A stretch of 58,549 nucleotides of DNA from Planctomycetaceae bacterium (GCA_005778405.1 SXOA01000152.1:1-58549), one strand, 5' to 3'. Counted from the stretch's first letter, positions 46,903-55,745 are shown. Numbers and translations: made by a program. Notes: generated by a model from the letters alone, not told the origin.

Positions 46903-49257
46903 ATGTCCCACGCCGCTCAACAATCCCTGTTCGACTCCGCTCCCGATCCCTGGGAGCTGGATAATGCCGACGAACAGTTGGCGGCGGCAGTGGTGTTTCA
47001 TGAGCCGCCGCATGGGCCGTTTGATTACCGGGTCCCGGAGGCCATGCGGGGGAAGTTGCAGCCGGGAGAGCGGGTGCGGGTGCCGCTGGGGCGGGGGAAC
47101 CGGTTTGTGGTGGGATACTGCGTCGGCCTGGCCAGCAAGCGGGTGGGGACGCGGCCGCTGAAGGAGATTGAGGCGATTGTTGATGAGGAGCCGCTGCTTT
47201 CGCCGGCCATGCTGGAACTGACGGCCTGGATGGCGGAGCACTATCTTTGCACGCACGGGCAAGTGCTCAATAGCGCGATTCCGGCGGGAGTGAAATCTCA
47301 GGCCGGCACGCGGGAGATGACATTCCTCAGCGTGACGCACAAAGTCAAAGCGATGCTGGCGGCTGGGGAGATCAAGCTGCCGCCGAAGCAGGCGGATGCG
47401 CTCAAGGTGCTGGCAGAGTCGCCCCGTCCGCTGACCTCGCCGGAGCTGGCCGCGGTAGCCAAGTGCGGCATTGGGCCGGTGGTCGGGCTACGGAAGAAGA
47501 ATTTGGTGGTGGCCGAGGTCAGGCGGATTCAGCAACTGGAAGTGACGGAAACGCCGACGGCACGGGAAGAGAATCTAATTTTGAACGCCGACCAACAGTT
47601 GGCCCTGGATACGATTCTCAAACCGCTCAAAGAGTCGCGGCACGAAACGATTCTGATTCACGGCGTCACCGGCAGCGGGAAGACCGAGGTCTACATCCGG
47701 GCGATTGAAGAAGTGATTCATTACGGCCGGCAGGCAATTGTGCTGGTGCCGGAAATCAGCCTGACGCCGCAAACCCGCAGCCGTTTCCGCAGCCGCTTCA
47801 CACAAGTCGCCGTGCTCCATTCGCACCTCAGCGATGCCGAGCGGCACTGGCATTGGCAGCGGATAGCCGCTGGCGAAGTGCAAGTGGTCGTCGGGGCACG
47901 AAGCGCCGTGTTTGCTCCAGTTCAGAACCTGGGGCTCATCGTCATCGACGAAGAGCACGACCATTCCTTCAAGCAGAATGAACAGCCGCGATATCACGCG
48001 CGGGACGTCGCCTTGCAGCGGGCGAGGCTCGAGAAAATCCCGCTCGTCCTCGGGTCGGCGACGCCATCGCTGGAAAGCTGGCAGGCGGCGCAGGATGGAA
48101 AGTTCCGCCTGGTCGATATGCCGCGGCGAGTCAGCAACCGCCCGCTGCCGGATGTGAACACGATCGACCTTCGGGACGAGGCCCGCCATCGCCGCAGCAG
48201 TTCCGCCATCAGCCGGCAATTGGCGAAGGCGATGGAAGACGCCCTGCGGGACGACGGTCAGGTGATTCTGCTGCTCAACCGCCGCGGCTTTAGCACGCAT
48301 ATCCAGTGTCCGGCCTGCGGCTTTGTCGTGAAGTGCCCTAATTGCGACCTGGCTTTGACACATCACCGTGAAGGGGAAAAAGTTCTCTGTCACCAGTGCG
48401 ATTTCGAGGACTTCGCCCCCGCCAAATGCCCCGAGTGCCGGTTCGATGGCATCCGCTTTTCCGGCTTCGGCACACAGAAGTTGGAAGCCGAAATCAAGGC
48501 CCGCTTTCCTGGCTATCCGACGCTGCGGATGGATAGCGACACGATGCAGAAACCGGGAAGCCACGAGGAGGCCCTGGCGAAGTTCCGAGCGGGGGAAGTG
48601 CGCATCCTGCTCGGTACGCAGATGATCGCCAAGGGACTCGACTTCCCCAATGTCACGCTCGTCGGTGTGATCAACGCCGACACAGCCCTGCATCTGCCCG
48701 ACTTCCGGGCAGCGGAGCGGACATTTCAACTCGTCACCCAGGTCGCCGGCCGCACGGGCCGTGGAGACAAAGGGGGCCGCGTCCTGGTTCAGACTTTTGC
48801 CCCCGACCATCCCGCCATCGTCGCCGCTCTCACGCACGACTACCATTCCTTCGCCGCTGCCGAGCTTCCCACCCGCCGCGACCACGGCTATCCCCCCGCG
48901 ACCAACATGATCCGCCTCATCTTCCGCGGCGACGACGAGAAGGCGACCGAGCGGTTCGCGGTGCTCTCGGTGGAGATGCTGCGAGCGGGACTGGAAGGAG
49001 TCAGGGGACAGGAGGCAGACAAATCCGAAATCCCAAATCCGAAATCCCAAATCTTGCCCCCCCAACTCCCTTCCCGCCTCCTCGGCCCCGCCCCTTGCCC
49101 GATGGCCAAGCTCCGGGGCAAATACCGTTACCATGCCCTGCTCTTCACGACCAACGCCGACGAGGTTCGCAAAATCGTCGGCGAAATCACGGCAACCTTT
49201 GACCCGCCGGAGACCGTGCAGTGGGTGGTCGATGTAGACCCGATGGATTTGATGTAA
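46903..49257 (+). CDS. priA: Primosomal protein N' (replication restart helicase PriA)
   Basis: 3'-5' helicase that reloads the replisome at stalled forks. 784 residues from ATG 46903 (an ATG at 46891 would add four). The N-terminal domain carries VVFHEPPHGPFDYRVPEAMR. The helicase has Walker A VTGSGKTEVY (about 253), the DEEH box VIDEEHDHSFKQ (about 346) and RGFSTHIQCPAC followed by the zinc cysteines (CPAC, CPNC, CHQC, CPEC). Later motifs QMIAKGLDFPNVTLVGVINA and VAGRTGRGDKGGRV are also standard. Near the C-terminus, before LGPAPCPMAKLRGKYRYH, there is an unusual insertion of about 27 residues translated from a heptanucleotide repeat (49021-49053). The reading frame stays open, so the protein is probably functional. 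Confidence 0.95.
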   Translation: MSHAAQQSLFDSAPDPWELDNADEQLAAAVVFHEPPHGPFDYRVPEAMRGKLQPGERVRVPLGRGNRFVVGYCVGLASKRVGTRPLKEIEAIVDEEPLLSPAMLELTAWMAEHYLCTHGQVLNSAIPAGVKSQAGTREMTFLSVTHKVKAMLAAGEIKLPPKQADALKVLAESPRPLTSPELAAVAKCGIGPVVGLRKKNLVVAEVRRIQQLEVTETPTAREENLILNADQQLALDTILKPLKESRHETILIHGVTGSGKTEVYIRAIEEVIHYGRQAIVLVPEISLTPQTRSRFRSRFTQVAVLHSHLSDAERHWHWQRIAAGEVQVVVGARSAVFAPVQNLGLIVIDEEHDHSFKQNEQPRYHARDVALQRARLEKIPLVLGSATPSLESWQAAQDGKFRLVDMPRRVSNRPLPDVNTIDLRDEARHRRSSSAISRQLAKAMEDALRDDGQVILLLNRRGFSTHIQCPACGFVVKCPNCDLALTHHREGEKVLCHQCDFEDFAPAKCPECRFDGIRFSGFGTQKLEAEIKARFPGYPTLRMDSDTMQKPGSHEEALAKFRAGEVRILLGTQMIAKGLDFPNVTLVGVINADTALHLPDFRAAERTFQLVTQVAGRTGRGDKGGRVLVQTFAPDHPAIVAALTHDYHSFAAAELPTRRDHGYPPATNMIRLIFRGDDEKATERFAVLSVEMLRAGLEGVRGQEADKSEIPNPKSQILPPQLPSRLLGPAPCPMAKLRGKYRYHALLFTTNADEVRKIVGEITATFDPPETVQWVVDVDPMDLM
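49021..49053. repeat. Heptanucleotide repeat inside priA
   Basis: Five heptamers AAATCCG, AAATCCC, AAATCCG, AAATCCC, AAATCtt lie in tandem. They are in the coding strand of priA and translate to KSEIPNPKSQI. The array resembles an intergenic repeat (see 33661-33697), here within a gene. Confidence 0.85.
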
Positions 49258-49270
49258 GTCGAAAACGATG

Positions 49271-50305
49271 TCATTCGCACGCCTTAATCGCCAGCACCGC
49301 AAACGCGGTCCCCGCGTTGGTGATCCAGTGGTCCCGGTCGGCGCTCACGGAGCGGGTGAACCAGCGGCCGGATTCGCGCTGGTTGGTTTTGAGCCATTTG
49401 ACGCCTCGCTGGATTTGCTTGTCGTCCTTGGGAACCCCGCTTTGTCTCAGGATGTAGATGACCAGTCCCGTGGCGTAGCCGTCGCTGGGGCCTTTGGGGT
49501 CGTTGGCCGTGTCGTCCAGCCGTTTCCAGTCGCCGAGCGACGGCAGATTCCAGCCTCCGTCCTCTCGCTGCAGTGCCAAGAGTTCCTGAATGGTCTTCTT
49601 TTGCTCCTCCGCGGACATCAGGCCATCCAGCCGCTGCGAGGCGAAGAGGAGCCACGCTTTGTGGTGGATCCACAGCGGGGGATTGGCGGCGAAATACTTC
49701 CGCAAGCGAGCCAGTCCTGCTTTGGCACTCTCTCCTTTGGCATACCCTTCCGGGGCGAAGCCGACGCCCATCGCGGCGTAAACCGCGCCGTAGTACTCGT
49801 CGTATTCCAGCGGCGGCAGCTCGTGCTTGTTCCAGTCCCAAGCGCCGTCCTCTTTCTGTACCGTCCACATCTTGTCTAGCGCCTTCCGCGTCAGCAGGTG
49901 GAGCTTGCCGGTGGACTGCGCATCGTGAAATGCCAGCGTGGCCGCGCTCGCGACAATCTCGGTCGTTCCCTCCGAGCCTTCCGGCAGCCCGCCGCTGTCC
50001 CACTTGGCAATCCGCTTTTCGAAAAATGAGCGCATCTCGAGCAGCGCCGGCGCTTTCGCGTTGCCGATGGCGGGGCGAGCCATCAAGTACGGATACGAGG
50101 TATGGCAGCTAGCGCAGTTCTGGTCGCGAGTCCAAGCAGAGACAGCGTTGTCGAGGAACGTACCGGCATTTTCCAGCGAGAATGCCTTGGCAAGTGGCTC
50201 GTCCGCCGAGTTGGGGGATGGCGTGGGGTACTTTTCCGGATCCGCAGCGCTAGTGGCGGCTGCGATGAGCAGCAAGAGTGCAAGACTCCACGGATATCGT
50301 CGCAT
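49271..50305 (-). CDS. Exported squalene-cyclase-fold protein with a haem c motif
   Basis: 344 residues. Signal peptide at about 1-21 (RRYPWSLALLLLIAAATSA). A single CXXCH haem-binding motif, CASCH, lies at residues 64-68 in the mature protein, followed by an alpha/alpha-toroid repeat region with the same class of turns as the gene at 45600 (QKEDGAWDWNKHELPP, QREDGGWNLPSLGDW, TNQRESGRWFTRS). The combination suggests a periplasmic c-type cytochrome with a toroid body. No catalytic Asp cluster is visible. The ATG at 50305 has AGGAG 6 nt upstream. It is convergent with priA (13 nt between stops). Similar proteins occur widely in planctomycetes; the role is unknown. Confidence 0.8.
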   Translation of the reverse strand: MRRYPWSLALLLLIAAATSAADPEKYPTPSPNSADEPLAKAFSLENAGTFLDNAVSAWTRDQNCASCHTSYPYLMARPAIGNAKAPALLEMRSFFEKRIAKWDSGGLPEGSEGTTEIVASAATLAFHDAQSTGKLHLLTRKALDKMWTVQKEDGAWDWNKHELPPLEYDEYYGAVYAAMGVGFAPEGYAKGESAKAGLARLRKYFAANPPLWIHHKAWLLFASQRLDGLMSAEEQKKTIQELLALQREDGGWNLPSLGDWKRLDDTANDPKGPSDGYATGLVIYILRQSGVPKDDKQIQRGVKWLKTNQRESGRWFTRSVSADRDHWITNAGTAFAVLAIKACE

Positions 50306-50400
50306 GATGCGCTCCTGGGCTGGTGAGCGTTCCAAAGCACGCATTCATCTTCGCCAAAGGGCGTGGCAAGACAAGTAACGGCCGAGTAACGAATTGCCGC

Positions 50401-51804
50401 TTACAACAGCTCACTCATCACTTGCCCCTTATCCACCACGTGCTGCGGCCGGCCGCTGGGGTCGAGGAGCGTGGTGGAGGTGGGACTGATGCCGAGGTTG
50501 TGATAGAGCGTGGCAATGACATCCTGATAATGGACCGGCCGGCTGGCGGGGATGGAGGCGAGGCGGTCGGTGCTGCCGATGACCTGGCCGGTTTTCATGC
50601 CGCCGCCGGCGAGTAGGGCCATGCCGACGCCGGGCCAGTGGTCGCGTCCGGCGCTCTTGTTGACTTTGGGGGTGCGACCGAACTCGCCCCAGGCGACGAT
50701 GGAGACGTCGTTCAGCATCCCCCGCTCTTCCAAATCCGCGACGAAGGCGGTCAGGCCGCAATCGAGTACCGGCATCAGCCGCCGCATTCTGTCGAAGTTG
50801 CCGCTGTGGGTGTCGTAGTCGGAGAGCGAGAGGCTGACGACGCGGACCCCCGCTTCGAGCAAGCGGCGGGCGAGCAGAAATTTCTTCACCGCGCTGCCAT
50901 CGTCGCTGGTGCCGACTCGCTCCACCGGCTGAGAGAGCGAATAGCGGGCGAGTCCCCGTGCGGGTTCACTGGCGAGATCGAGGGCTTTGGCGAACTTGCC
51001 GGACGTGAGAATGCCAACCGCTTGCTGCGTGAAATTGTCCACTGCGCCCATCATGCCGCTGCGGTCGGCTTGACGGCTGAAGCGGTCCAGACCGGAGAGG
51101 AGCTGCGTGCGGTCGTCGATGCGGCCCAGCGAAAGCTGGTCATGGAGAGCCAGACTGGTCGCATGGCCACTCCCACGGCGGGCGAGTTCATTCTTCATCC
51201 CCCCCTCAAGCTCGCGGGCGAAGAGGCGGGAGATGTCCGGCCGAAAAGGCTGATAGGCGGGGCCGAGAAAACCTGGTCGGGCGCTATTGCGGACAAAGGC
51301 CCGGCCTTGCATCAGATCGACAAACGACGGGGACTCATCCTCAGTGGAGCCGCGGAGCTTGGCCACAACGCTTCCCAGCGCCGGCCTCCCACCGATGGAC
51401 TCCATGTCCTTGGCCGCGAAGCCAGACTGGCACTGGAAGGCATCATGCGCGCCGGCTGAGCCGACCAGCGAGCGGATGAATGCGAATTTGTCCGCTGACT
51501 TGGCTAGCCGCGGGAGCAACTCACCGACTTGCAGGCCAACTATCTTCGTACTGATGGGGCCGAACTCGCCGCGGATTTCCGCCGGCGCATCCGGCTTCGG
51601 ATCAATCATGTCCATGTGCGGCGGGCCGCCATCAAGATGAACGAACACCGCCGCTTTGCTCGATGCGCGAATCCCGGCAGCAGCTTCGGCCCGAAGCAGG
51701 TTCGGCAGTGAGAATTCCGCCAGCGCCAGTCCGCCGAAGCAGAGCGCCCCCGCGCGCACAAAATCGCGGCGAGAAGTGTTTGGGGTGTCGTGGATGGTGA
51801 GCAT
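50401..51804 (-). CDS. DUF1501 protein
   Basis: 467 residues of the DUF1501 family (sulfatase-like, alkaline-phosphatase superfamily), abundant in planctomycetes and of unknown function. The N-terminus has a Tat signal (TSRRDFVRAGALCFGGLALA). Family motifs: VFVHLDGGPPHMDMIDPKPD near residue 55, FIRSLVGSAGAHDAFQCQSG, VRVVSLSLSDYDTHSGNFDR near residue 320, and SIVAWGEFGRTPKVNKSAGR followed by DHWPG. The start ATG at 51804 is preferred to an extension to 51921, which runs through a hairpin repeat. The gene lies 96 nt upstream of the haem-motif gene on the same strand. DUF1501 genes often lie next to genes for DUF1549/DUF1553 cytochrome proteins; here the neighbour has a CXXCH but no such domain. 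Confidence 0.88.
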   Translation of the reverse strand: MLTIHDTPNTSRRDFVRAGALCFGGLALAEFSLPNLLRAEAAAGIRASSKAAVFVHLDGGPPHMDMIDPKPDAPAEIRGEFGPISTKIVGLQVGELLPRLAKSADKFAFIRSLVGSAGAHDAFQCQSGFAAKDMESIGGRPALGSVVAKLRGSTEDESPSFVDLMQGRAFVRNSARPGFLGPAYQPFRPDISRLFARELEGGMKNELARRGSGHATSLALHDQLSLGRIDDRTQLLSGLDRFSRQADRSGMMGAVDNFTQQAVGILTSGKFAKALDLASEPARGLARYSLSQPVERVGTSDDGSAVKKFLLARRLLEAGVRVVSLSLSDYDTHSGNFDRMRRLMPVLDCGLTAFVADLEERGMLNDVSIVAWGEFGRTPKVNKSAGRDHWPGVGMALLAGGGMKTGQVIGSTDRLASIPASRPVHYQDVIATLYHNLGISPTSTTLLDPSGRPQHVVDKGQVMSELL

Positions 51805-51811
51805 GATCGTT

Positions 51812-51901
51812 CGTAGCGACAGGCGGCCCCCCTGTCCGCTTGCTTCGGCTTCGCAATCGGCACGCAGTTTCCAGCCGGCAGGCGGGCCGCCTGCGGCTAC
51901 G
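51812..51901. repeat. Two-hairpin GTAG/CTAC element, copy 5
   Basis: Outer CGTAG (51812-51816) and CTACG (51897-51901) enclose GACAGG (51818-51823) / CCTGTC (51831-51836) and GCAGGCGG (51878-51885) / CCGCCTGC (51887-51894). It starts 8 nt upstream of the DUF1501 start and fills most of the divergent gap to the oxidase gene. Confidence 0.75.
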
Positions 51902-51941
51902 TTATGATGAGCCATCGGCATCCCTCAAGTCAAGCAGAACC

Positions 51942-53072
51942 ATGACCCATTACGACGCAATCGTTCTCGGCACCGGCGGCGTGGGGAGCGCGGCCGCGTT
52001 CCACTTGGCCCGGCGGGGAGCGCGGGTTCTCGGCCTCGACCGTTTTCCGGGCGGGCATGACCGGGGAAGTTCGCATGGCCAGACGCGAATCATTCGGCAG
52101 GCGTACTTCGAACATGCCGACTATGTGCCGCTGCTGAGGCGGGCCTATGAACTATGGGCAGAGCTGGAGTCTCTGGCCGATGAGAAGCTCTTTCACCAGG
52201 TCGGCCTTTTGCAAATCGGCCCGCCGGAGGGATACGTGATCGGCGGCGTGCTCGGCGCTGCCAATCAGCATGGCCTGGCGGTTGATGAACTGACAGGGGC
52301 TCAGTCGCAGGCTCGTTTCCCTGGCTTTCGTGTGCCGGAAGGGATGGTCGGAGTCTTTGAGCCCGCTGCGGGCTATCTGCGAGTGGAGCGGTGCGTACTG
52401 GCCCATCTCGCTGCCGCGAAACAGCATGGGGCGGAGTTGAGAACGGACGCAACTTTTCTGTCCTGGAAAGCCGATAACCAAGGCGTTTCTGTGGCCACGG
52501 ATCATGGCAACTTCACCGCCGAAAGGCTCGTTATTACGGCTGGAGCCTGGTCACCGCAACTGCTGGCGGATCTCGGCATCCCTATGACGGTGCGGCGAAA
52601 GCACCTGCACTGGTTGGAGTGCGACCATCCGGTTTATCGCGGGCCAAACGCCCCGACTTTTTTCTATGAAATGCCCCACGGTCTGTTCTACGGGTTTCCG
52701 GCGACTGATGAGCTTGGGGTAAAAGTTGCCGAGCACAGCGGCGGGGAAACTGTTTCGAACCCGCTGACCGATCCGCGGCCTCTGGAAGAGTTGGACCTGG
52801 AGCGAGTCCGGGACTTCGTGGGGGAACAACTGCCAGCCGTTGGCAAGTCGGCCCGTCACATGCGGCACGAAGTCTGCTTCTACACGATGTCCCCCGACGA
52901 GCAATTTATCATCGACTCTCATCCCAGGCACAAGAACGTCGTCTTCTCCGCCGGCCTCTCTGGCCACGGCTTCAAGTTCACCAGCGTCCTGGGGGAAGTC
53001 ATGGCCGACCTCGCGCTCACCGGCACAACGCCGCAGCCAATTGGTTTTCTCAGCGCGGGGCGATTTCGATGA
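51942..53072 (+). CDS. FAD-dependent amine oxidase (sarcosine/N-methyltryptophan oxidase type)
   Basis: 376 residues of the MSOX/SolA family, which oxidise N-methylated amino acids to an aldehyde, an amino acid and hydrogen peroxide with covalently bound FAD. The dinucleotide-binding start is AIVLGTGGVGSAAAFHLARR at residues 6-25. GGHDRGSSHGQTRIIRQAYF follows and contains the Arg/His region of the active site. The C-terminal FAD domain shows CFYTMSPDEQFIIDSHPRHK and SAGLSGHGFKFTSVLGEVMA, typical of the family. It lacks a signal peptide. The ATG at 51942 starts the family consensus. Its stop overlaps the start of the next gene (ATGA), giving translational coupling. The amine substrate is unknown. 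Confidence 0.88.
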   Translation: MTHYDAIVLGTGGVGSAAAFHLARRGARVLGLDRFPGGHDRGSSHGQTRIIRQAYFEHADYVPLLRRAYELWAELESLADEKLFHQVGLLQIGPPEGYVIGGVLGAANQHGLAVDELTGAQSQARFPGFRVPEGMVGVFEPAAGYLRVERCVLAHLAAAKQHGAELRTDATFLSWKADNQGVSVATDHGNFTAERLVITAGAWSPQLLADLGIPMTVRRKHLHWLECDHPVYRGPNAPTFFYEMPHGLFYGFPATDELGVKVAEHSGGETVSNPLTDPRPLEELDLERVRDFVGEQLPAVGKSARHMRHEVCFYTMSPDEQFIIDSHPRHKNVVFSAGLSGHGFKFTSVLGEVMADLALTGTTPQPIGFLSAGRFR

Positions 53073-53725
53073 ATCCCAATCCCTACCAGCCTTCGCAGAT
53101 TGATTCGGCACTTCGCCCCGAGCCGCCGGTAATGGCGATGCTCGTGGGGGAAGATGGCGGCATGAGCATTGACTTTGAAATCTGGCGGGAAGATTTGGTG
53201 GCCTTTACGTTGTTTCACCACCGCAACTCGCCGGTCACGCGCCGGCAGCGGCACATCGCCATGTTCGCTATCTGTCTTATCTTTAGCTGCATTCTGGCGA
53301 TTGTCGTTTACTTTGCCCTGCAAACGCCGGAGTACTGGGTAATCGCAGTCGCTCTCGTGATTGCCGTGGCGTTTGTGCTCGTACGCTATCCCCAAATCCA
53401 TGAGCGTCAATTGCGGCGGTTGGCCGAACGAATGTATGGCGAAGGGCGGAACTTGATGGTTTTCGGACCGCGACGCGTCGGCCTTACCCCGCAGTTCGTC
53501 AACAGCTCTTCCCCTTACACCCAGTCCGTGACTCGCTGGGTCGCCATTGAGAAAATCGTTGTTTCCGCAGACGCACTATATCTGTATAACTCGGCTGTCT
53601 CCAGCGTGATGGTTCCCCGCCGTGCGTTCACTTCGGACGATCATTTTCAGACCTTCGTCCACGCTGCCCAAGAATTCCACGTCCGAGCGATTGCTGCCGA
53701 GAATCCACTGCGAACCTCGCCGTAA
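53069..53725 (+). CDS. YcxB-like membrane protein, coupled to the oxidase
   Basis: 218 residues. Two transmembrane helices at about 70-92 (IAMFAICLIFSCILAIVVYF) and 98-116 (WVIAVALVIAVAFVLVRYPQ), then a soluble C-terminal domain that resembles YcxB-like proteins (SVTRWVAIEKIVVSADALYL, SSVMVPRRAFTSDDHFQTF). The N-terminal 60 residues precede the helices on the same side. The function of YcxB-like proteins is unknown. The ATG at 53069 overlaps the preceding stop by the sequence ATGA, so it is translated with the FAD oxidase, although no functional link is obvious. A gap of 127 nt separates it from the next gene. Confidence 0.78.
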   Translation: MNPNPYQPSQIDSALRPEPPVMAMLVGEDGGMSIDFEIWREDLVAFTLFHHRNSPVTRRQRHIAMFAICLIFSCILAIVVYFALQTPEYWVIAVALVIAVAFVLVRYPQIHERQLRRLAERMYGEGRNLMVFGPRRVGLTPQFVNSSSPYTQSVTRWVAIEKIVVSADALYLYNSAVSSVMVPRRAFTSDDHFQTFVHAAQEFHVRAIAAENPLRTSP

Positions 53726-53852
53726 CGGCTTCATGCGTTCGACCCGCCAAAGAAACTTTCCGGCCTCATCCATAGACTTTGAACCAAATCGGCTGCAAAA
53801 TGGACTAACAGACTGGTCCCGCCCCGCTTCCCTCCCGCCAGGAACCCTGCTC

Positions 53853-54578
53853 ATGTTACGTCCCTTCACCCTTGCGCTTGTGGCCGCCTTGGCCATAGTC
53901 TGCGTGGCATCGGCATCCGCCCAGGTCGTTGTCCAGGGAGGTGGCGGCGCGTACGGGGGTATGCGAGGCTATTCCCCCAGCAGCCAGTCGCTCATGTATC
54001 TCCTGTATTACCCGCAGTTGCAAAAGGAGATCGAGATCATTGACGAGCAGAAAGCGGAGCTGCAAAAGATTCAATCCGAGATGACCGCCAAGATGACCGA
54101 GGCCTACAAGACTCTCGGCGATACGAAAATCGAGGATCAACAAGAGCGGCAGAAAAAGTACACGGAAATCTATCAGGAGCTGGGCAAGGAAACCGAAGAG
54201 CGGGTGAACAAGCTCCTGCTGCCGCACCAGAAGAAACGGCTCACGCAGATCATGCTGCAAATGAAGCTGCAACAAAGCGGGTACGGTTACGGCTTTGCCG
54301 GCGCGATCGGCGGCGACGACGTGGCCAAGGAGCTTGGCATCACGGACGCCCAGAAGGAAGAGCTACGCAAGAAAGAGGAAGAGGTCCGCGCGGGGATGCA
54401 GAAGAAGTACCAGGAGTTCTATAAGAAGCTCCAGGAAGAAACCACGACAGAACTGATGAGCGTGCTGACTCCCGCTCAACGCAAGAAGCTGGAAGAGCTG
54501 ACCGGCGCGAAATTCGAGTGGCAGCAGTATCAGCCCGCCCAGCCGGCGGTGAAGGTGGAGAAGAAGAAGAAGGACTGA
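53853..54578 (+). CDS. Exported coiled-coil protein, Spy/LTXXQ-like
   Basis: 241 residues. Signal peptide at about 1-23 (PFTLALVAALAIVCVASASA), followed by a Gly-rich stretch (GGGGAYGGMRGYSPSS). The rest is helical and highly charged: IEIIDEQKAELQKIQSEMTA, EERVNKLLLPHQKKRLTQIM, and AKELGITDAQKEELRKKEEE. Its layout (secreted, all-alpha, LTxxQ-like repeats near ELGITDAQK and SVLTPAQRKK) resembles the periplasmic chaperone Spy and related LTXXQ proteins, but the match is modest. The ATG at 53853 has AGGAA 8 nt upstream, better than the upstream open frame to 53622, which overlaps the preceding gene. It ends with Lys-rich residues and is followed by a strong terminator. Confidence 0.75.
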   Translation: MLRPFTLALVAALAIVCVASASAQVVVQGGGGAYGGMRGYSPSSQSLMYLLYYPQLQKEIEIIDEQKAELQKIQSEMTAKMTEAYKTLGDTKIEDQQERQKKYTEIYQELGKETEERVNKLLLPHQKKRLTQIMLQMKLQQSGYGYGFAGAIGGDDVAKELGITDAQKEELRKKEEEVRAGMQKKYQEFYKKLQEETTTELMSVLTPAQRKKLEELTGAKFEWQQYQPAQPAVKVEKKKKD

Positions 54579-54605
54579 TGGGTAGCCCTAGATCGGCAAT
54601 TTGGT

Positions 54606-54630
54606 ACAGAAGGGAACGAAGGAAACGAAG
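54606..54630. repeat. Family E repeat, single arm (copy 2)
   Basis: ACAGAAGGGAACGAAGGAAA plus CGAAG, almost the same as the arms of the 29-bp inverted repeat at 23585-23663, but here only one arm is present. It lies 28 nt after the coiled-coil gene. Confidence 0.65.
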
Positions 54631-54651
54631 CAGGGGGGAAAGTGTTTTGTG

Positions 54652-54679
54652 AACGCGACCAGTGATGGTCGCGTTTTTT
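54652..54679 (+). terminator. Intrinsic terminator after the Spy-like gene
   Basis: Perfect 9-bp stem AACGCGACC (54652-54660) / GGTCGCGTT (54667-54675), loop AGTGAT, and a T tract to 54679. It lies 74 nt past the stop and could also serve the convergent hydrolase gene. Confidence 0.85.
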
Positions 54680-54690
54680 GTCGCTAAGGA

Positions 54691-55638
54691 TCAGCCCCGC
54701 AGGTTGGTGGCGAAAAACTCTTTCACCTTGCCCCACATTTTTTCGCTCAGGACGTGACCGGTTTTCTCCTCGATGAAGGACGTGAAATTCTTGTCGGCAT
54801 GCATCGATTGGTAGGCCTTGCGAATGATCTCGATGCCGCGGCGGACTTCATCGATAGGGCTGCCGCCGTCGAGCTCGCCGAAGTTGAGGTGCAGCGGGCG
54901 TGGGGCGATGAGGGCGGCGATATCGGGAGTGTCGCCATACTGGTGCAGACCGGGGACGAAGTTGGGAAAGCAGTGCAGCATCTGTTCCCGGTGGATGCCC
55001 ACATACGTCGGCAGGCAGCAATTGCCGCAAAGTGCTTTCAGTCGTGGTTCCCAAGGACCGACGAGCCAAGTGTGGGTGCTTCCCATCGAATGGCCGTAGC
55101 AGCCGAGGCGGTCGGCACTAACTTCCGGCCGACTGGAGAGGAAGTCGACGGCTCGCCGCATGTCGAGAATATGTTTCCAGGCGAGTGACTTGCCGGCAAC
55201 GACGTACTTGAGAAACAGGAACCGCTCCAGGTTGCCGCCGCTCTGTTTGAAGCCCTTGCTCCGCTCCCCAAACCCGTAGGCGTCCGGGCAAAGGACGACG
55301 TACCCTTCGCGGGCGAGAGCCACGCCCGTGTGATGCTCCTTCATTCCCGCCAAACCAGCGGGCTCAGAAGCACCGAGATGCCAGGCACCGTTATGCTGAT
55401 GCCACAGGCAAATGCCGGGAGCCTTCTTCTTCTCGCTGACACCGTCGGGAATCAGTAGATAGGCCGTGACGACCGTCTCGTGATTCGCTTCCCCCGACTC
55501 TGCCTGATAGGTGACCTTCAGCCGGCGAAAGCCTTCCTCCTGCTTTTCGTCGAGTACCTGGGGATGGAGGTCGCCCCCTATCGGCCACTTGCCGCCGAGC
55601 CCCGCCAGGAGCCTGTCCCGAAAGTCGCCGCTGGCCAT
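54691..55638 (-). CDS. Acetylesterase/dienelactone-hydrolase-type alpha/beta hydrolase
   Basis: 315 residues. The nucleophile is Ser184 in CYGHSMGSTHT, the acid Asp257 in FGELDGGSP and the base His295 in KTGHVLSE. The N-terminal cap region includes PGICLWHQHNGAWHLGASEP and the YVVLCPDAYGFGERSKGF segment that is characteristic of acetylxylan-esterase-like and dienelactone-hydrolase-like families in planctomycetes. No signal peptide is visible, so it is probably cytoplasmic, which is somewhat unusual for a polysaccharide deacetylase; another substrate is possible. The ATG at 55638 is the natural start. It is divergent from the hybrid histidine kinase gene, 107 nt apart. Confidence 0.85.
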   Translation of the reverse strand: MASGDFRDRLLAGLGGKWPIGGDLHPQVLDEKQEEGFRRLKVTYQAESGEANHETVVTAYLLIPDGVSEKKKAPGICLWHQHNGAWHLGASEPAGLAGMKEHHTGVALAREGYVVLCPDAYGFGERSKGFKQSGGNLERFLFLKYVVAGKSLAWKHILDMRRAVDFLSSRPEVSADRLGCYGHSMGSTHTWLVGPWEPRLKALCGNCCLPTYVGIHREQMLHCFPNFVPGLHQYGDTPDIAALIAPRPLHLNFGELDGGSPIDEVRRGIEIIRKAYQSMHADKNFTSFIEEKTGHVLSEKMWGKVKEFFATNLRG

Positions 55639-55745
55639 GAAAATCTCCTTACCTCATGAATCCCTGACATCATCATTGGTTCCCAGGGAACCTGCTTCGG
55701 CCCGGAATTAACAAAGGGCCTTGGCAGGAATGATAGAATAAATCC

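Noticed and set aside
47575..49302. Long open frame of about 575 codons on the minus strand.
   Set aside because: It is exactly antisense to priA, which has all its motifs; long antisense frames are common in GC-rich coding DNA.
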